NCBI GenBank assembly: GCA_944324405.1 | Contig: CALUWF010000004.1 | Location: forward strand, 27,654 to 91,653 | Length of the DNA stretch: 64,000 nucleotides | Reading direction: 5' to 3' | Origin: Candidatus Gastranaerophilales bacterium | GTDB lineage: Bacteria; Cyanobacteriota; Vampirovibrionia; Gastranaerophilales; Gastranaerophilaceae | In this document: positions 17,216-25,744 of the stretch, piece by piece | Position numbering within the stretch: the first letter of the stretch is position 1 | How the letters are laid out: every line of letters starts with the position of its first letter | Made by a program: the position numbers and the translations under genes | The notes under the pieces: generated by a model | Databases searched by the model: none | Seen by the model: the letters and a program-made list of their open reading frames with translations, nothing else | What the model was told of the DNA's origin: nothing

Positions 17216-18133
17216 CTAGCCTCCAAACATCCTTGCAACAACAAGAGAGAGTACAACAAGCGCAAAAGAACTCATTACAAAAACAAATTCAAAAACGTGC
17301 GACATTCTTATCCTTGCGGTTGCAGATTCAATTGTTCCTATGACAACAGATATTAAAAACATCAATGCAATGTATAAAAGCGCGCTTATACCGAGGCTCA
17401 GCCCCTGAGGTATAACAATAGCGGCAATTAAAGAGGATAAAAGGAGCATTTTTATGCCCGAAGCCCAGCTTATAATCGCCAAATCAGCGGCTGAATTATC
17501 CAAAATCATTACCTCATGAATCATTGTAAGTTCAAGGTGGGTTGCAGGGTCATCAACAGGCACTCTGGAGCCTTCCGTCAAAATCATTATAAAAAGTACA
17601 AGTATTGCAAAAATACAAATTAAAACACCGTATCCGCCGGAATTTTGAATAATTTTGCCGAGCGAGTCAAAAGTAAAATTGCCGCACAGTGCCATAACAG
17701 AAGCAAGGAGCATAAAAAATGCAGGCTCGACTATTGTTGTAAAACAAGCCTCCCTGGAGGCACCCATACCTTCAAAGCTGCTTCCGGTGTCCATTGCGCT
17801 TATTAGCGAGAAGAATTTTGAGAGGCTTAAAATGTATGCAAAAAGTATAAAACCCGCTGGGATTGTTATTATTGCACTTGAGGCCGCAAGCGGAACAAAA
17901 AGTGCCGCGAACAAAGTGCTTGAGAGTATTATAACGGGCGCTATTTTAAAAACGCCGCTTGTGGTTTTACTTATCACAAAGTCCTTTTTCATCAGTTTTA
18001 TAAAATCCCACAAGGGCTGAAATACTGACGCCCCGTATCTTCCGCCCCAGAAAGCCTTTGTCTTTTTAATGACACCGAGCATTAAAAAAGGCAAAAACAA
18101 AACAATTATTAAGTTTAAAATTTTAAGTCCCAT
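17216..18133 (-). CDS. HyfC/NuoH-type membrane anchor subunit
   Basis: NuoH-family protein of 305 residues with about eight membrane segments, which links the redox arm to the membrane arm. Conserved cytosolic loops are present: KKTKAFWGGRYGASVFQPLWDFIKL near the N-terminus and the acidic VPVDDPATHLELTMIHEVM, the counterpart of the NuoH E-rich loop near the quinone or catalytic site. ATG start, 6 bases after the previous stop. Co-transcribed with the other Ehr-like subunits. Confidence 0.87.
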   Translation of the reverse strand: MGLKILNLIIVLFLPFLMLGVIKKTKAFWGGRYGASVFQPLWDFIKLMKKDFVISKTTSGVFKIAPVIILSSTLFAALFVPLAASSAIITIPAGFILFAYILSLSKFFSLISAMDTGSSFEGMGASREACFTTIVEPAFFMLLASVMALCGNFTFDSLGKIIQNSGGYGVLICIFAILVLFIMILTEGSRVPVDDPATHLELTMIHEVMILDNSAADLAIISWASGIKMLLLSSLIAAIVIPQGLSLGISALLYIALMFLISVVIGTIESATARIRMSHVFEFVFVMSSFALVVLSLVVARMFGG

Positions 18134-18139
18134 TTTTTA

Positions 18140-20116
18140 CTATCCTATAAACAAACATCCGATTATTATTAAAACAAGGAAAATAAGCCCGTATTTTATA
18201 TAGCTTTGAATATTTCCGCTCTGCATTGCCTCAAATTTTGACAAAAACCATTCGTCAAATTTAACAAGCGGCTTTAATATATAGGCTTCTTCAATGTCAT
18301 CAATATGCAGGCTGAAATGAGCGCTTTTTGGGAAAAGCTGTTTTGGTTTTTCAATATCAAAAACCTTTTTAAACAAAGGTCTTAACATTGACAAAAACGG
18401 GCTTGCATAAGATGACGCGCTGTACTGCATGCGGCTGTTTCCTCTGTCATATCCGCAGCCCCAGGTGTTGTGAAGCTGCACTTTATTTGAAAATTTCATT
18501 TTAATAAAGAGCAAAACAAGAGTGAAGAGTATAAAACCAAGCGCACAGAACGAAATTGTACTCATTAAATCACAGCATTCAAAAGATGAAGCGTAATTTA
18601 AACCCGAAACCGTGCTTGCCGCTTCAAGTACATATTTTAAAATATACTGCGGGAATACACCTATTAAAAGTGCAAGAATTGCCAGAAATCCCATCGGGAA
18701 AAGCATTGATTTTTCAACGTCATCCTTTGGCATTTGGGCATTTTCACTCCTTGGCATGCCAAGAAATATTATGCTGAAAGCCTTTGTAAAACATAAAACA
18801 GCCATTGTACCCACAAGCGCAAGCGCGGCGATTGCAAATATTAAAGCGATAAGTGCAAAAAAGTCATTTATTAAAAGACCCTTTAACATGCCAAAGTATA
18901 TTAAAAACTCGCTTATAAAGCCGTTAAACGGAGGAAGTGCACATATTGCAACCGAGCCGATTAAAAACAAAACCGCACTGTAGGGCATGGTTTTTATCAA
19001 TCCGCCCAAAATTTCAATGTTTCGCGTATGTGTTTTTAAATAAACTCCGCCCGCACTCAAAAATAACAGTTCTTTAAATATTGAGTGGTTGAGTATATGC
19101 AAAATGCCTCCGCCGAAACCAAGCGCACTCACAAGCGGCTGATTATAGCACATACCGAGCATGCCGACACCTATACCCGTGCCGATTATTCCTATGTTTT
19201 CAATGGAGTGGTAGGCAAGGAGCCTTTTTAAGTCGTGCTGGGTTATGGCGTAGAGCACCCCGTAGAGTGCCGATATTAAAGAAATTATTAAAACCGTATA
19301 TGCAATTGCCTTTGAAGGGGCGCCGCAAATTGAGAGCATTCTTAAAATCCCGTAAATGCCCGTTTTAATCATAACCCCCGACATAATTGCGCTCACATGG
19401 CTCGGTGCGGCAGGGTGCGCATCAGGCAGCCAGTTGTGAAAAGGTACAAAACCCGCCTTTGTTCCAAAACCTATAAACGCAAGAGCAAAAACAATGCCTG
19501 CAATTTCTTTATTCTCGCCAAGCGCAAGGGTAAATCCCGAAAAATCGTACGCGCCCGAGGTAATTGCGCAAATTGCAAATGCAAGTATTATAAAAATCAC
19601 GCTGATGTGCATAAAAACAAGGTATTTAATGCCTGCGCCAAGCACCTCTTTTTTATCCGACTCAAATATAACAAGGAAAAACGAACTGAGCGACATAATT
19701 TCCCAGAAAATTAAAAACATCAACGCGTTTGTACAGGTTATAACAAGGAGCATTGATGCTATTAAAAGGGTCAGAAAAATTATATGAGAGTTAATATTTT
19801 TTGCTTTTTGTAAATAAGGTTTTAAATACCCGTTTGAATAAATAACCCCCATTAAACCCATAACACATATTACAACCACAAAAAATGCACTTAAGGGGTC
19901 AAGCGCAAATTTAACCGTTTTAAATACAGGGTTAAAATTAAACATAAATGCAATATTTTGATTATTAAAAAATACTTCAAGTGCAGGTATCAAGCATAGG
20001 ATTGAACCTATTGAAGATAAAAGTGCAAGTGTTTTAAGCTTAAATTGTTTTTCAAGGGCAAGAGGGCAAAAACCCGCAAGCAGATAAAATAAAATTCCGG
20101 TAAAAAATAATTCCAT
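18140..20116 (-). CDS. HyfB/NuoL-type antiporter-like membrane subunit
   Basis: First gene of the six-gene Ehr-like operon. The product has 658 residues and about 16 membrane segments. It carries FWEIMSLSSF (buried Glu), GFGTKAGFVPFHNWLPDAHPAAPSHVSA (buried Lys) and HSIFKELLFLSAGG. After the antiporter core comes the HyfB-specific loop with WGCGYDRGNSRMQYSASSYASPF, then a final membrane helix. Expected to pump H+ or Na+. It is divergent from the formate/nitrite channel gene, with 262 bases between them. Confidence 0.88.
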   Translation of the reverse strand: MELFFTGILFYLLAGFCPLALEKQFKLKTLALLSSIGSILCLIPALEVFFNNQNIAFMFNFNPVFKTVKFALDPLSAFFVVVICVMGLMGVIYSNGYLKPYLQKAKNINSHIIFLTLLIASMLLVITCTNALMFLIFWEIMSLSSFFLVIFESDKKEVLGAGIKYLVFMHISVIFIILAFAICAITSGAYDFSGFTLALGENKEIAGIVFALAFIGFGTKAGFVPFHNWLPDAHPAAPSHVSAIMSGVMIKTGIYGILRMLSICGAPSKAIAYTVLIISLISALYGVLYAITQHDLKRLLAYHSIENIGIIGTGIGVGMLGMCYNQPLVSALGFGGGILHILNHSIFKELLFLSAGGVYLKTHTRNIEILGGLIKTMPYSAVLFLIGSVAICALPPFNGFISEFLIYFGMLKGLLINDFFALIALIFAIAALALVGTMAVLCFTKAFSIIFLGMPRSENAQMPKDDVEKSMLFPMGFLAILALLIGVFPQYILKYVLEAASTVSGLNYASSFECCDLMSTISFCALGFILFTLVLLFIKMKFSNKVQLHNTWGCGYDRGNSRMQYSASSYASPFLSMLRPLFKKVFDIEKPKQLFPKSAHFSLHIDDIEEAYILKPLVKFDEWFLSKFEAMQSGNIQSYIKYGLIFLVLIIIGCLFIG

Positions 20117-20378
20117 ACTTCCATCCCAAAGTTCGACTGAGTATTAATAACAAACGGTGTTATAAAACTAACAAAACTTAATGTCAAGTGTGAATTTTAC
20201 AATTAAAAATTCCCCCTTGAAAATTTAATTTTACGATATAAAATTTTGGTTGCGACTTTTGGTCATTAACAACTTAAGATTTTATACAGAGCCGTATAGC
20301 CTTATATGCACCGTATTTAAACGCTGTTTTATCAGCGTGTTGTTAATGTCTGTAAATTGAAAAAGGAGAAAATTAAAA
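20117..20378. promoter_or_regulatory. Divergent control region between Ehr-like operon and FNT channel
   Basis: 262 bases between two start codons must hold both promoters. On the plus side a TTGAAA (20217-20222) and TATAAA (20237-20242) are present but only 14 bases apart, so this is a weak candidate. The right half is occupied by the folded leader at 20264-20348. No operator could be named. Confidence 0.45.
20264..20348 (+). promoter_or_regulatory. Structured 5' leader of the FNT channel gene
   Basis: A perfect 10-bp closing helix (CATTAACAAC at 20264-20273 with GTTGTTAATG at 20339-20348) encloses at least two more hairpins: TATAC/GTATA (20283-20287 with 20294-20298) and ACGCTG/CAGCGT (20321-20326 with 20333-20338). 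The junction ends about 15 bases before the AAGGAG ribosome site, a usual position for a cis-regulatory RNA. It matches no riboswitch class I recognise. Confidence 0.45.
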
Positions 20379-21251
20379 ATGACAACACAACAAAATCTTG
20401 ATACAAAAGACTGTATCTCGCCAAGTCATGTGGCGCATGAAATTGCGGATAACGTTATGCCCGCAAAAGCGAACTTCAGAAAATCAAAAACTTTTGTGCT
20501 TGCAATAGCGGCGGGCGCACTCATCGCTTTTGGCGCACAGGTGTCGCTAAACGTTATGACGGGAACGGAAGCTGTCAGCTGGGGTTTTGCAAAGCTAATC
20601 GGTGCAATGACTTTTGCAACAGGGCTTATGATGGTAGTTTTAACCGGTGCAGAGCTTTTTACCGGTAATGTTATGATGACATTTTCGGTAATAGAAAAGA
20701 AAACAAGCCTTGCAAAATTACTGAGAAACTGGACAATTGTTTATTTCGGCAACTTTGTAGGCTCGGTGCTTCTGGCAACGATAATCTACTTTACGGGCTG
20801 TTCGCACAACTCGCATGAAGCACTCGGGGTTTTAGGCTTAACAACCGCATACACAAAGGTAAACTTAACTTTTGTTGAAGCATTTACAAGAGGTATTTTA
20901 TGTAACTGGCTTGTTTGTCTTGCAATTTGGATGGCTTCCTCCTCACGCCACGTTATAGGTAAAATTTTTGCAATATTTTTCCCGATTACAACGTTTGTGG
21001 CTTCAGGCTATGAGCACAGTATTGCAAATATGTACTTTATCTCAAACGGCTTATTCTTAAAAGCAACACCGGCTATTGCGGCAGCATCGGGCTACACGGC
21101 GGAACAACTTGCAACTTTAAATATTAAATCGTTCCTTCTGGGCAACCTTTTGCCTGTTACTCTGGGTAATATGGTCGGCGCTTTTGTATTTGTCGTCCTG
21201 TTATTCTGGACTGCATATTTAAGAGATGACCATGGAAAAGATATAAAATAA
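20379..21251 (+). CDS. focA: Formate/nitrite transporter family channel (FocA-like)
   Basis: Pentameric inner-membrane channel for formate or related small anions. Family motifs are VVLTGAELFTGN, GFEHSIAN-type GYEHSIANMYF with the central pore histidine, and LLPVTLGNMVGA; six membrane segments fit in 290 residues. It follows a folded leader and an AAGGAG site. It heads a plus-strand run with a porin and two CoA-transferase subunits, which suggests export of a short-chain fermentation acid. Formate is the default guess, but acetate or butyrate cannot be excluded. The Ehr-like operon is divergent from it. Confidence 0.88.
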   Translation: MTTQQNLDTKDCISPSHVAHEIADNVMPAKANFRKSKTFVLAIAAGALIAFGAQVSLNVMTGTEAVSWGFAKLIGAMTFATGLMMVVLTGAELFTGNVMMTFSVIEKKTSLAKLLRNWTIVYFGNFVGSVLLATIIYFTGCSHNSHEALGVLGLTTAYTKVNLTFVEAFTRGILCNWLVCLAIWMASSSRHVIGKIFAIFFPITTFVASGYEHSIANMYFISNGLFLKATPAIAAASGYTAEQLATLNIKSFLLGNLLPVTLGNMVGAFVFVVLLFWTAYLRDDHGKDIK

Positions 21252-21257
21252 TAATAA

Positions 21258-21290
21258 AAGGCGCTCGACAAGGGCGCCTTAATTTATTTA
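21258..21290 (+). terminator. Weak terminator or processing hairpin after the FNT gene
   Basis: A 7-bp GC-rich stem AAGGCGC / GCGCCTT (21258-21264 with 21274-21280) is followed by AATTTATTT, not a full T run. It sits 18 bases before the porin start, so it may attenuate rather than end transcription. Confidence 0.5.
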
Positions 21291-21298
21291 TCGGGGCA

Positions 21299-22510
21299 AT
21301 GAAAAAGATTTTATTAAGCGTTATTTCTCTTTTTGTTTTTATGCCGTTTTGCCTTTGCGCGCAGGATGAAATCCGGCTGGAAGAAAATTTTGACGAGCCT
21401 GACGGAGATTTTATCCAAAACGTAACAGGCAAAACAAAAGAAGAAATAAATCATGAACTTCAACAAGACAAAGATAACTTTTTATCAAATATGATAAAAG
21501 CGCCCAAAGAAGTGGTTAAACTGCAAATAGAGCGCACGGACGTACCTTCACAGCTGTTAAAAGATCAGCTGACAATGAAATTTGACAGGGGGCCGCTCGA
21601 GAGTCTGCACACCTGGGTTGCTTTGCAGGGCAACATTACAACGCAGATGAATGAAAACTCGGACACCGATACGAAATTCAACATGGCGTTAATAAATATA
21701 ATATTTGACGGAAAATTCAGGGGAGGCAAGGAAGGTTTCCGCTTAATGCTTGATCCTACCCCGACCCACTCCCACGGATTTTTTCAGCAGCTTGTACAGG
21801 ATGCCTATTTTGAAACAAACAGAATACCTCATCACAATATCTTAATCGGTAATTCCCGCCCCGGCGTAGGGTACGAAGGCGCACAATCTCCCTATACCCT
21901 GCCTTTTGTAGCCCGCTCGCAAATTTCAAGAAATCTTGCAAACGTAAGAAAATTCGGACTAAGAGTGAGGGGGGATTATTCCCTTGTTGATTACGATTTT
22001 GGCGGCTACAGCTCTGATACTTTTTTTCAGGAGTTTTTCCCGGGCTTTGAATTTGACGGATGGGTAAACTTAAAGCCTCTCGGTAAAACTGACGGCAAAT
22101 GGGGAAAAATTGTGGCAGGCGGCGGAATTGTCGCGGGCAAAAGGCACTCCTGGGACTATTTTATGACGGGTGCCGCATTAAGCTATGAATATAAAAAATT
22201 CTGGGCAAGGGCGGAGTATGCAAATTCCGACGGGTCAAACGGCGGCAGCGGCCCCACAAACAAAGGAGCAGAGGGCTTTTATGTAACTGCGGCATATCAT
22301 CTTACAAAAAAAATAGAATTACTTGCAAGATATGATGAATTTAACCCCGATAAATCAAAAAATCACAACAGCACGCGCGAGTACACCGCAGGGCTAAACT
22401 ACTACATAAAAGGTCAGGCGCTGAAGCTTATTTTAAATTACGTCTACTGCCAAAACGACACAAAAGACGACTCGCATAAAATTATCGTTGGCACACAAAT
22501 TGTACTGTAG
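21299..22510 (+). CDS. Outer-membrane porin (phosphate-selective porin O/P-like)
   Basis: The 403-residue precursor has a signal peptide (MKKILLSVISLFVFMPFCLCAQ) with cleavage expected near residue 20. A polar helical stretch follows to about residue 75. The rest alternates polar and hydrophobic residues as amphipathic strands with turns rich in Gly, Asp and Asn, and ends in a hydrophobic residue (IIVGTQIVL), as outer-membrane beta-barrels do. Segments such as KFWARAEYANSDG and GFYVTAAYHL...IELLARYDEF are typical of porin O/P. It lies directly after the FNT channel, so the pair could give a solute a route through both membranes. Confidence 0.8.
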   Translation: MKKILLSVISLFVFMPFCLCAQDEIRLEENFDEPDGDFIQNVTGKTKEEINHELQQDKDNFLSNMIKAPKEVVKLQIERTDVPSQLLKDQLTMKFDRGPLESLHTWVALQGNITTQMNENSDTDTKFNMALINIIFDGKFRGGKEGFRLMLDPTPTHSHGFFQQLVQDAYFETNRIPHHNILIGNSRPGVGYEGAQSPYTLPFVARSQISRNLANVRKFGLRVRGDYSLVDYDFGGYSSDTFFQEFFPGFEFDGWVNLKPLGKTDGKWGKIVAGGGIVAGKRHSWDYFMTGAALSYEYKKFWARAEYANSDGSNGGSGPTNKGAEGFYVTAAYHLTKKIELLARYDEFNPDKSKNHNSTREYTAGLNYYIKGQALKLILNYVYCQNDTKDDSHKIIVGTQIVL

Positions 22511-22536
22511 GCAAATTTGTGCTATATTTTTATGGT

Positions 22537-23187
22537 ATGAAAAAAGTAGTTTCCGTACATGATGCCATAGAGTTAATAAAAGACGGCGCCAGTATAATGA
22601 TTGGGGGCTTTTTAAGCTGCGGAACGCCTGATAAGCTGATTGATGAGCTTGTAAAACAGGGCAAAAAAAATCTTACGATGATTTGCAATGATACTTCTTA
22701 TCCGAACACGGATAAAGGCAAGATAATTGCAAATAAACTTGTAAAAAAACTTATCGCGGCGCACATCGGTACAAACCCGGATACGGGCGCACAAATGCAC
22801 AACGGCGAAATTGAAGTCGAACTTGTCCCCATGGGCACGCTGGTTGAAAAAATAAGAGCCAAAGGCGCGGGGCTGGGCGGAGTTCTGACACAAACCGGCG
22901 TGGGTACAATTTTAGAAGAAAACAAAGAAACTATTGAAATCGAAGGGAAAAAATTTATATTTGAAAAGCCTCTGGGGGCGGATTTTGCACTCATTTACGG
23001 CACTAAGGTGGACAGCTTCGGAAATGTTGCATTTTACGGAACGACAAGAAACTTTAACACCGTTATGGCAACGGCGGCGGATACCGTAATTGTACAGGCG
23101 GACGAGCTTGTTGACTGCCTTGACCCTAATGATGTCGTAATCCCGGGGTTGTTTGTTGATTATATCGTAAAACGCGAGGAAAATTAA
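22537..23187 (+). CDS. atoD: CoA-transferase subunit A (AtoD-like)
   Basis: Alpha subunit of a class I CoA transferase that moves CoA between short-chain acids such as acetate and butyrate or acetoacetate. MIGGFLSCGTPDKLIDEL and the Gly-rich GAGLGGVLTQTGVGT are family signatures; its 216 residues are standard. The start at 22537 (MKKVVSV) fits the family N-terminus; a GTG 18 bases earlier is possible. No clear ribosome site is visible. The stop overlaps the next start (TAATG), as usual for the atoD-atoA pair. Preceding genes are the FNT channel and porin. Confidence 0.9.
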   Translation: MKKVVSVHDAIELIKDGASIMIGGFLSCGTPDKLIDELVKQGKKNLTMICNDTSYPNTDKGKIIANKLVKKLIAAHIGTNPDTGAQMHNGEIEVELVPMGTLVEKIRAKGAGLGGVLTQTGVGTILEENKETIEIEGKKFIFEKPLGADFALIYGTKVDSFGNVAFYGTTRNFNTVMATAADTVIVQADELVDCLDPNDVVIPGLFVDYIVKREEN

Positions 23188-23867
23188 TGCTTAGCGCACA
23201 AATCGGGATGACAAAAGAAAAAATAAGGGAAATAATTGCAAAACGGGCGGCGCGCGAGTTCAAAAGGGGCGATGTCGTTACTTTGGGAATAGGCTTGCCG
23301 ACAGAGGTTGCAAATTATGTACCCGATGAAACAAGGGTAATTTTTCAATCCGAAAACGGTCTTTTGGGCGCAGGCAGGCTGCACAAGGGAGAAAGACCCG
23401 ACCCCAGAATTATAAACGCCGGAGGTGCCTATGTGGAGCCTACTATGGGGTGCTGCTTTTATGATACTTTAATGGCATTTACGATTATGCGAGGCGGGCA
23501 CATCGACGCGACCGTTTTAGGGGCGCTTCAGGTAGACGGCTTTGGCAACATTGCAAGCTGGATGATTCCGAATAAATTTGTTCCCGGGATGGGAGGCTCA
23601 ATGGATCTTGTTGTCGGCTCAAAAAGAGTAATCGTTGTTATGGAGCACACATCCAAGGGGCAGATAAAAATAGTTAAAGAGTGCAATTTGCCGCTTACCG
23701 CGCGCGGCGAGGTTGATTTGATTATAACGGAACGCTGCGTTTTTGATGTTACGCCAAAAGGACTTTTGATGCGCGAAATTAATCCTTTTTTCACGCTTGA
23801 TGAAATAAAAGCTTCCACAGGCACAAGTTTTATTGTGGCAGATGATTTGAAGGATATGACCGCATAA
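23187..23867 (+). CDS. atoA: CoA-transferase subunit B (AtoA-like)
   Basis: Beta subunit carrying the catalytic glutamate, E56 in QSENGLLG, which forms the enzyme-CoA thioester. GIGLPTEVANYVP at residues 34-46 and the GGxxD/PGMGGSMDLV segment are family signatures. 226 residues is the usual size. A GAGGA lies about 8 bases before the ATG, and the start is coupled to the atoD-like stop. Substrate specificity is not readable; an acetate:acyl-CoA role in acid formation fits a fermenter. Confidence 0.92.
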   Translation: MLSAQIGMTKEKIREIIAKRAAREFKRGDVVTLGIGLPTEVANYVPDETRVIFQSENGLLGAGRLHKGERPDPRIINAGGAYVEPTMGCCFYDTLMAFTIMRGGHIDATVLGALQVDGFGNIASWMIPNKFVPGMGGSMDLVVGSKRVIVVMEHTSKGQIKIVKECNLPLTARGEVDLIITERCVFDVTPKGLLMREINPFFTLDEIKASTGTSFIVADDLKDMTA

Positions 23868-23881
23868 ACAAATGCATTACA

Positions 23882-24787
23882 TTAATAAAGCGGGGTAAAA
23901 TAAAGCAATACGCCAAAAAATACGCTTATTAAAAACAAAAGAGAAAGAATAAGAAACGAGTCTTTGAGGCTTTTATTCTTTGTAAAAACAACCCATATTC
24001 CAAGGCCCGAATTTGCACAAAGTCCGGATATAACGGAAGAAAAGGCAATTGAACCTTTTGTATAGAGCATAATAAGCGCAACGGATACGGCGCAATTTGG
24101 TATAAGGCCAAAAAATGCCGCCATAACAGGTTGCAGAGGTGAATTTGACATTAAATGCGCCCCAAGGGCTTCTGCCGAGCCGCAATTTGCAATTAGGACA
24201 TTTAAAATAAAAGTTATTAAAAATATAAAAGCGCCAATACTTATAGTATGTACAAGCGGGTGAATAATGAGTTCTTTCTTGTCCCTGCTCTCCAAATCAT
24301 GCTTACAGCAGCCCTTTTCATCGATTTCATTATTTTCTCCCTCTTTATTTGTTTGCGTGGCATTATCCGTAATTTTTGGCCGTTCTTTAAAAATAAAATC
24401 TACACCATATCCCGATACAACCCCGATAAAAATTTTTATCGCAACGAGCGGAAAAACGGTTTTGTAGTGTTCGGGCATAGACAATAAAACCGGAAGCGCT
24501 TCATCGGATGTTGACAAATAAACGGCGAGAAGAGTGCCTTTTGTAATTAAGCCTCTGACATACAGCACACTTGCAATTATCGAAAATCCGCACTGCGGAA
24601 AAGACGCCGCAAGAGCACCGATTAAGGGGGCATATTTGCCCGAATTTTTAACAAACGCCGAAACCTTGTTAAAAAAGTAAAATTCCACAAGCTCAATTAT
24701 CAAAAAAGTGATAAATAAAAACGCTACAACGGACACTAAATCCGCCGCCGCATCTTTTAGAGAATTTATAAAAATAATGCCCGACAT
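23882..24787 (-). CDS. Putative 10-TM heavy-metal/manganese exporter (ArsP_2-like)
   Basis: Polytopic membrane protein of 301 residues arranged as two similar halves of about five segments each, joined by a charged linker (residues about 140-175, including EKGCCKHDLESRD). Both halves have an in-membrane Pro/Cys motif: FPQCGFSIIAS in the first and LIPNCAVSVAL in the second. STSDEALPVLLS is a further landmark. This pattern is that of the putative manganese/heavy-metal exporter family. The substrate is unknown; the CCKH linker might sense metal. It is convergent with the CoA-transferase genes. Confidence 0.75.
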   Translation of the reverse strand: MSGIIFINSLKDAAADLVSVVAFLFITFLIIELVEFYFFNKVSAFVKNSGKYAPLIGALAASFPQCGFSIIASVLYVRGLITKGTLLAVYLSTSDEALPVLLSMPEHYKTVFPLVAIKIFIGVVSGYGVDFIFKERPKITDNATQTNKEGENNEIDEKGCCKHDLESRDKKELIIHPLVHTISIGAFIFLITFILNVLIANCGSAEALGAHLMSNSPLQPVMAAFFGLIPNCAVSVALIMLYTKGSIAFSSVISGLCANSGLGIWVVFTKNKSLKDSFLILSLLFLISVFFGVLLYFTPLY

Positions 24788-24839
24788 AATAAAATTCTAT
24801 TACGCGCGGGCAATATTTAAATCAACCGTTTTTTGGAAT

Positions 24840-25577
24840 TTATTTATTTTTTATTTTTTTCTCTATTTCATCTCTTGAGAGTTTTTGTGTACAGAAATAC
24901 CAATCATAGCACATAATACCGGCAGTCTTTTGTTCCTGTTCGTTCATTTGATAAGCTTTTTTATCCAAAGCCACCAAAACATCATCTCCTATGTTCCAGT
25001 TTGCAGGTGTAGCACTGTCAAAACCGTCGCTTACCTGTAATGCTTCGACAAGTCGTAAAATTTCATCCAAATTCCTGCCCACGCTCATCGGATAATAAAT
25101 TATTGCGCGCACTTTACCCTTCGGACATATAACAAAAACAGCGCGCACGGTTTTTGTGTCATTTTGCAGCATTCCGTATTTTTTTGCTACCTCGCCCTTA
25201 TCGTCATCAATAATAGGAAAAGTTATCTGCTCTCCCATTTTATCGCTAATTGATACAAGCCAGCTTCGGTGCGTTATTACATTATCCACAGACAACCCTA
25301 AAAGCTCGGTGTTAATTTCTCTGAATTTGTCATAATACTTTGAAAAAGCTATTAACTCGCTTGTACATACGGGCGTAAAATCTCCGGGATGTGAAAAGAA
25401 TACGACCCATTTTCCGCTGTAATCACAAGGGAATGTAATTTTCCCGTTTGTCGAATTTGCGGTAAAATAAGGTGCCATATCGCCTATAAGAGGCATTTTA
25501 TGCATACTTTTTATTGCCTTTATGCCAAAAGCGGCGGCGGCAAGTGCTCCTGCTCCGAGAAGTATTTTTTTAAACAT
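24840..25577 (-). CDS. Membrane-anchored Prx6-type peroxiredoxin
   Basis: Thiol peroxidase of the 1-Cys/Prx6 or archaeal type. The peroxidatic cysteine is C71 in HPGDFTPVCTSE, and the C-terminal CYDWYFCTQ segment is the Prx6-type extension with two further cysteines. What is unusual is the first 25 residues: FKKILLGAGALAAAAFGIKAIK is a hydrophobic stretch that should act as an uncleaved anchor or signal. That would place the enzyme at the inner membrane or in the periplasm, whereas most members are cytosolic. It is a single gene, divergent from the M41 protease gene. Confidence 0.87.
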   Translation of the reverse strand: MFKKILLGAGALAAAAFGIKAIKSMHKMPLIGDMAPYFTANSTNGKITFPCDYSGKWVVFFSHPGDFTPVCTSELIAFSKYYDKFREINTELLGLSVDNVITHRSWLVSISDKMGEQITFPIIDDDKGEVAKKYGMLQNDTKTVRAVFVICPKGKVRAIIYYPMSVGRNLDEILRLVEALQVSDGFDSATPANWNIGDDVLVALDKKAYQMNEQEQKTAGIMCYDWYFCTQKLSRDEIEKKIKNK

Positions 25578-25744
25578 GTTCTTTTCCTTTCTTTTTTAAA
25601 ATTTATAAAACGTTTTTTAAATAGTTCCATCCCCTGGTGTTCTATTAATTTTTGTAAAAATTATTTTTAAGAAAAGATTTTATTAACAAAAATTTTTCTG
25701 CACATATTTTATATAAACAACAAATTAGCGGGGATATAAAAAAG

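Noticed and set aside
12888..20116. A working NiFe hydrogenase (hyf/hyc)
   Set aside because: Gene order and subunits fit, but the large subunit has Ser in place of one Cys in both metal-ligand pairs, so a normal NiFe centre is not supported.
20217..20242. TTGAAA/TATAAA promoter before the FNT channel gene
   Set aside because: The spacer is 14 bases, too short for a good sigma-70 promoter; kept only as a weak remark in the control-region entry.
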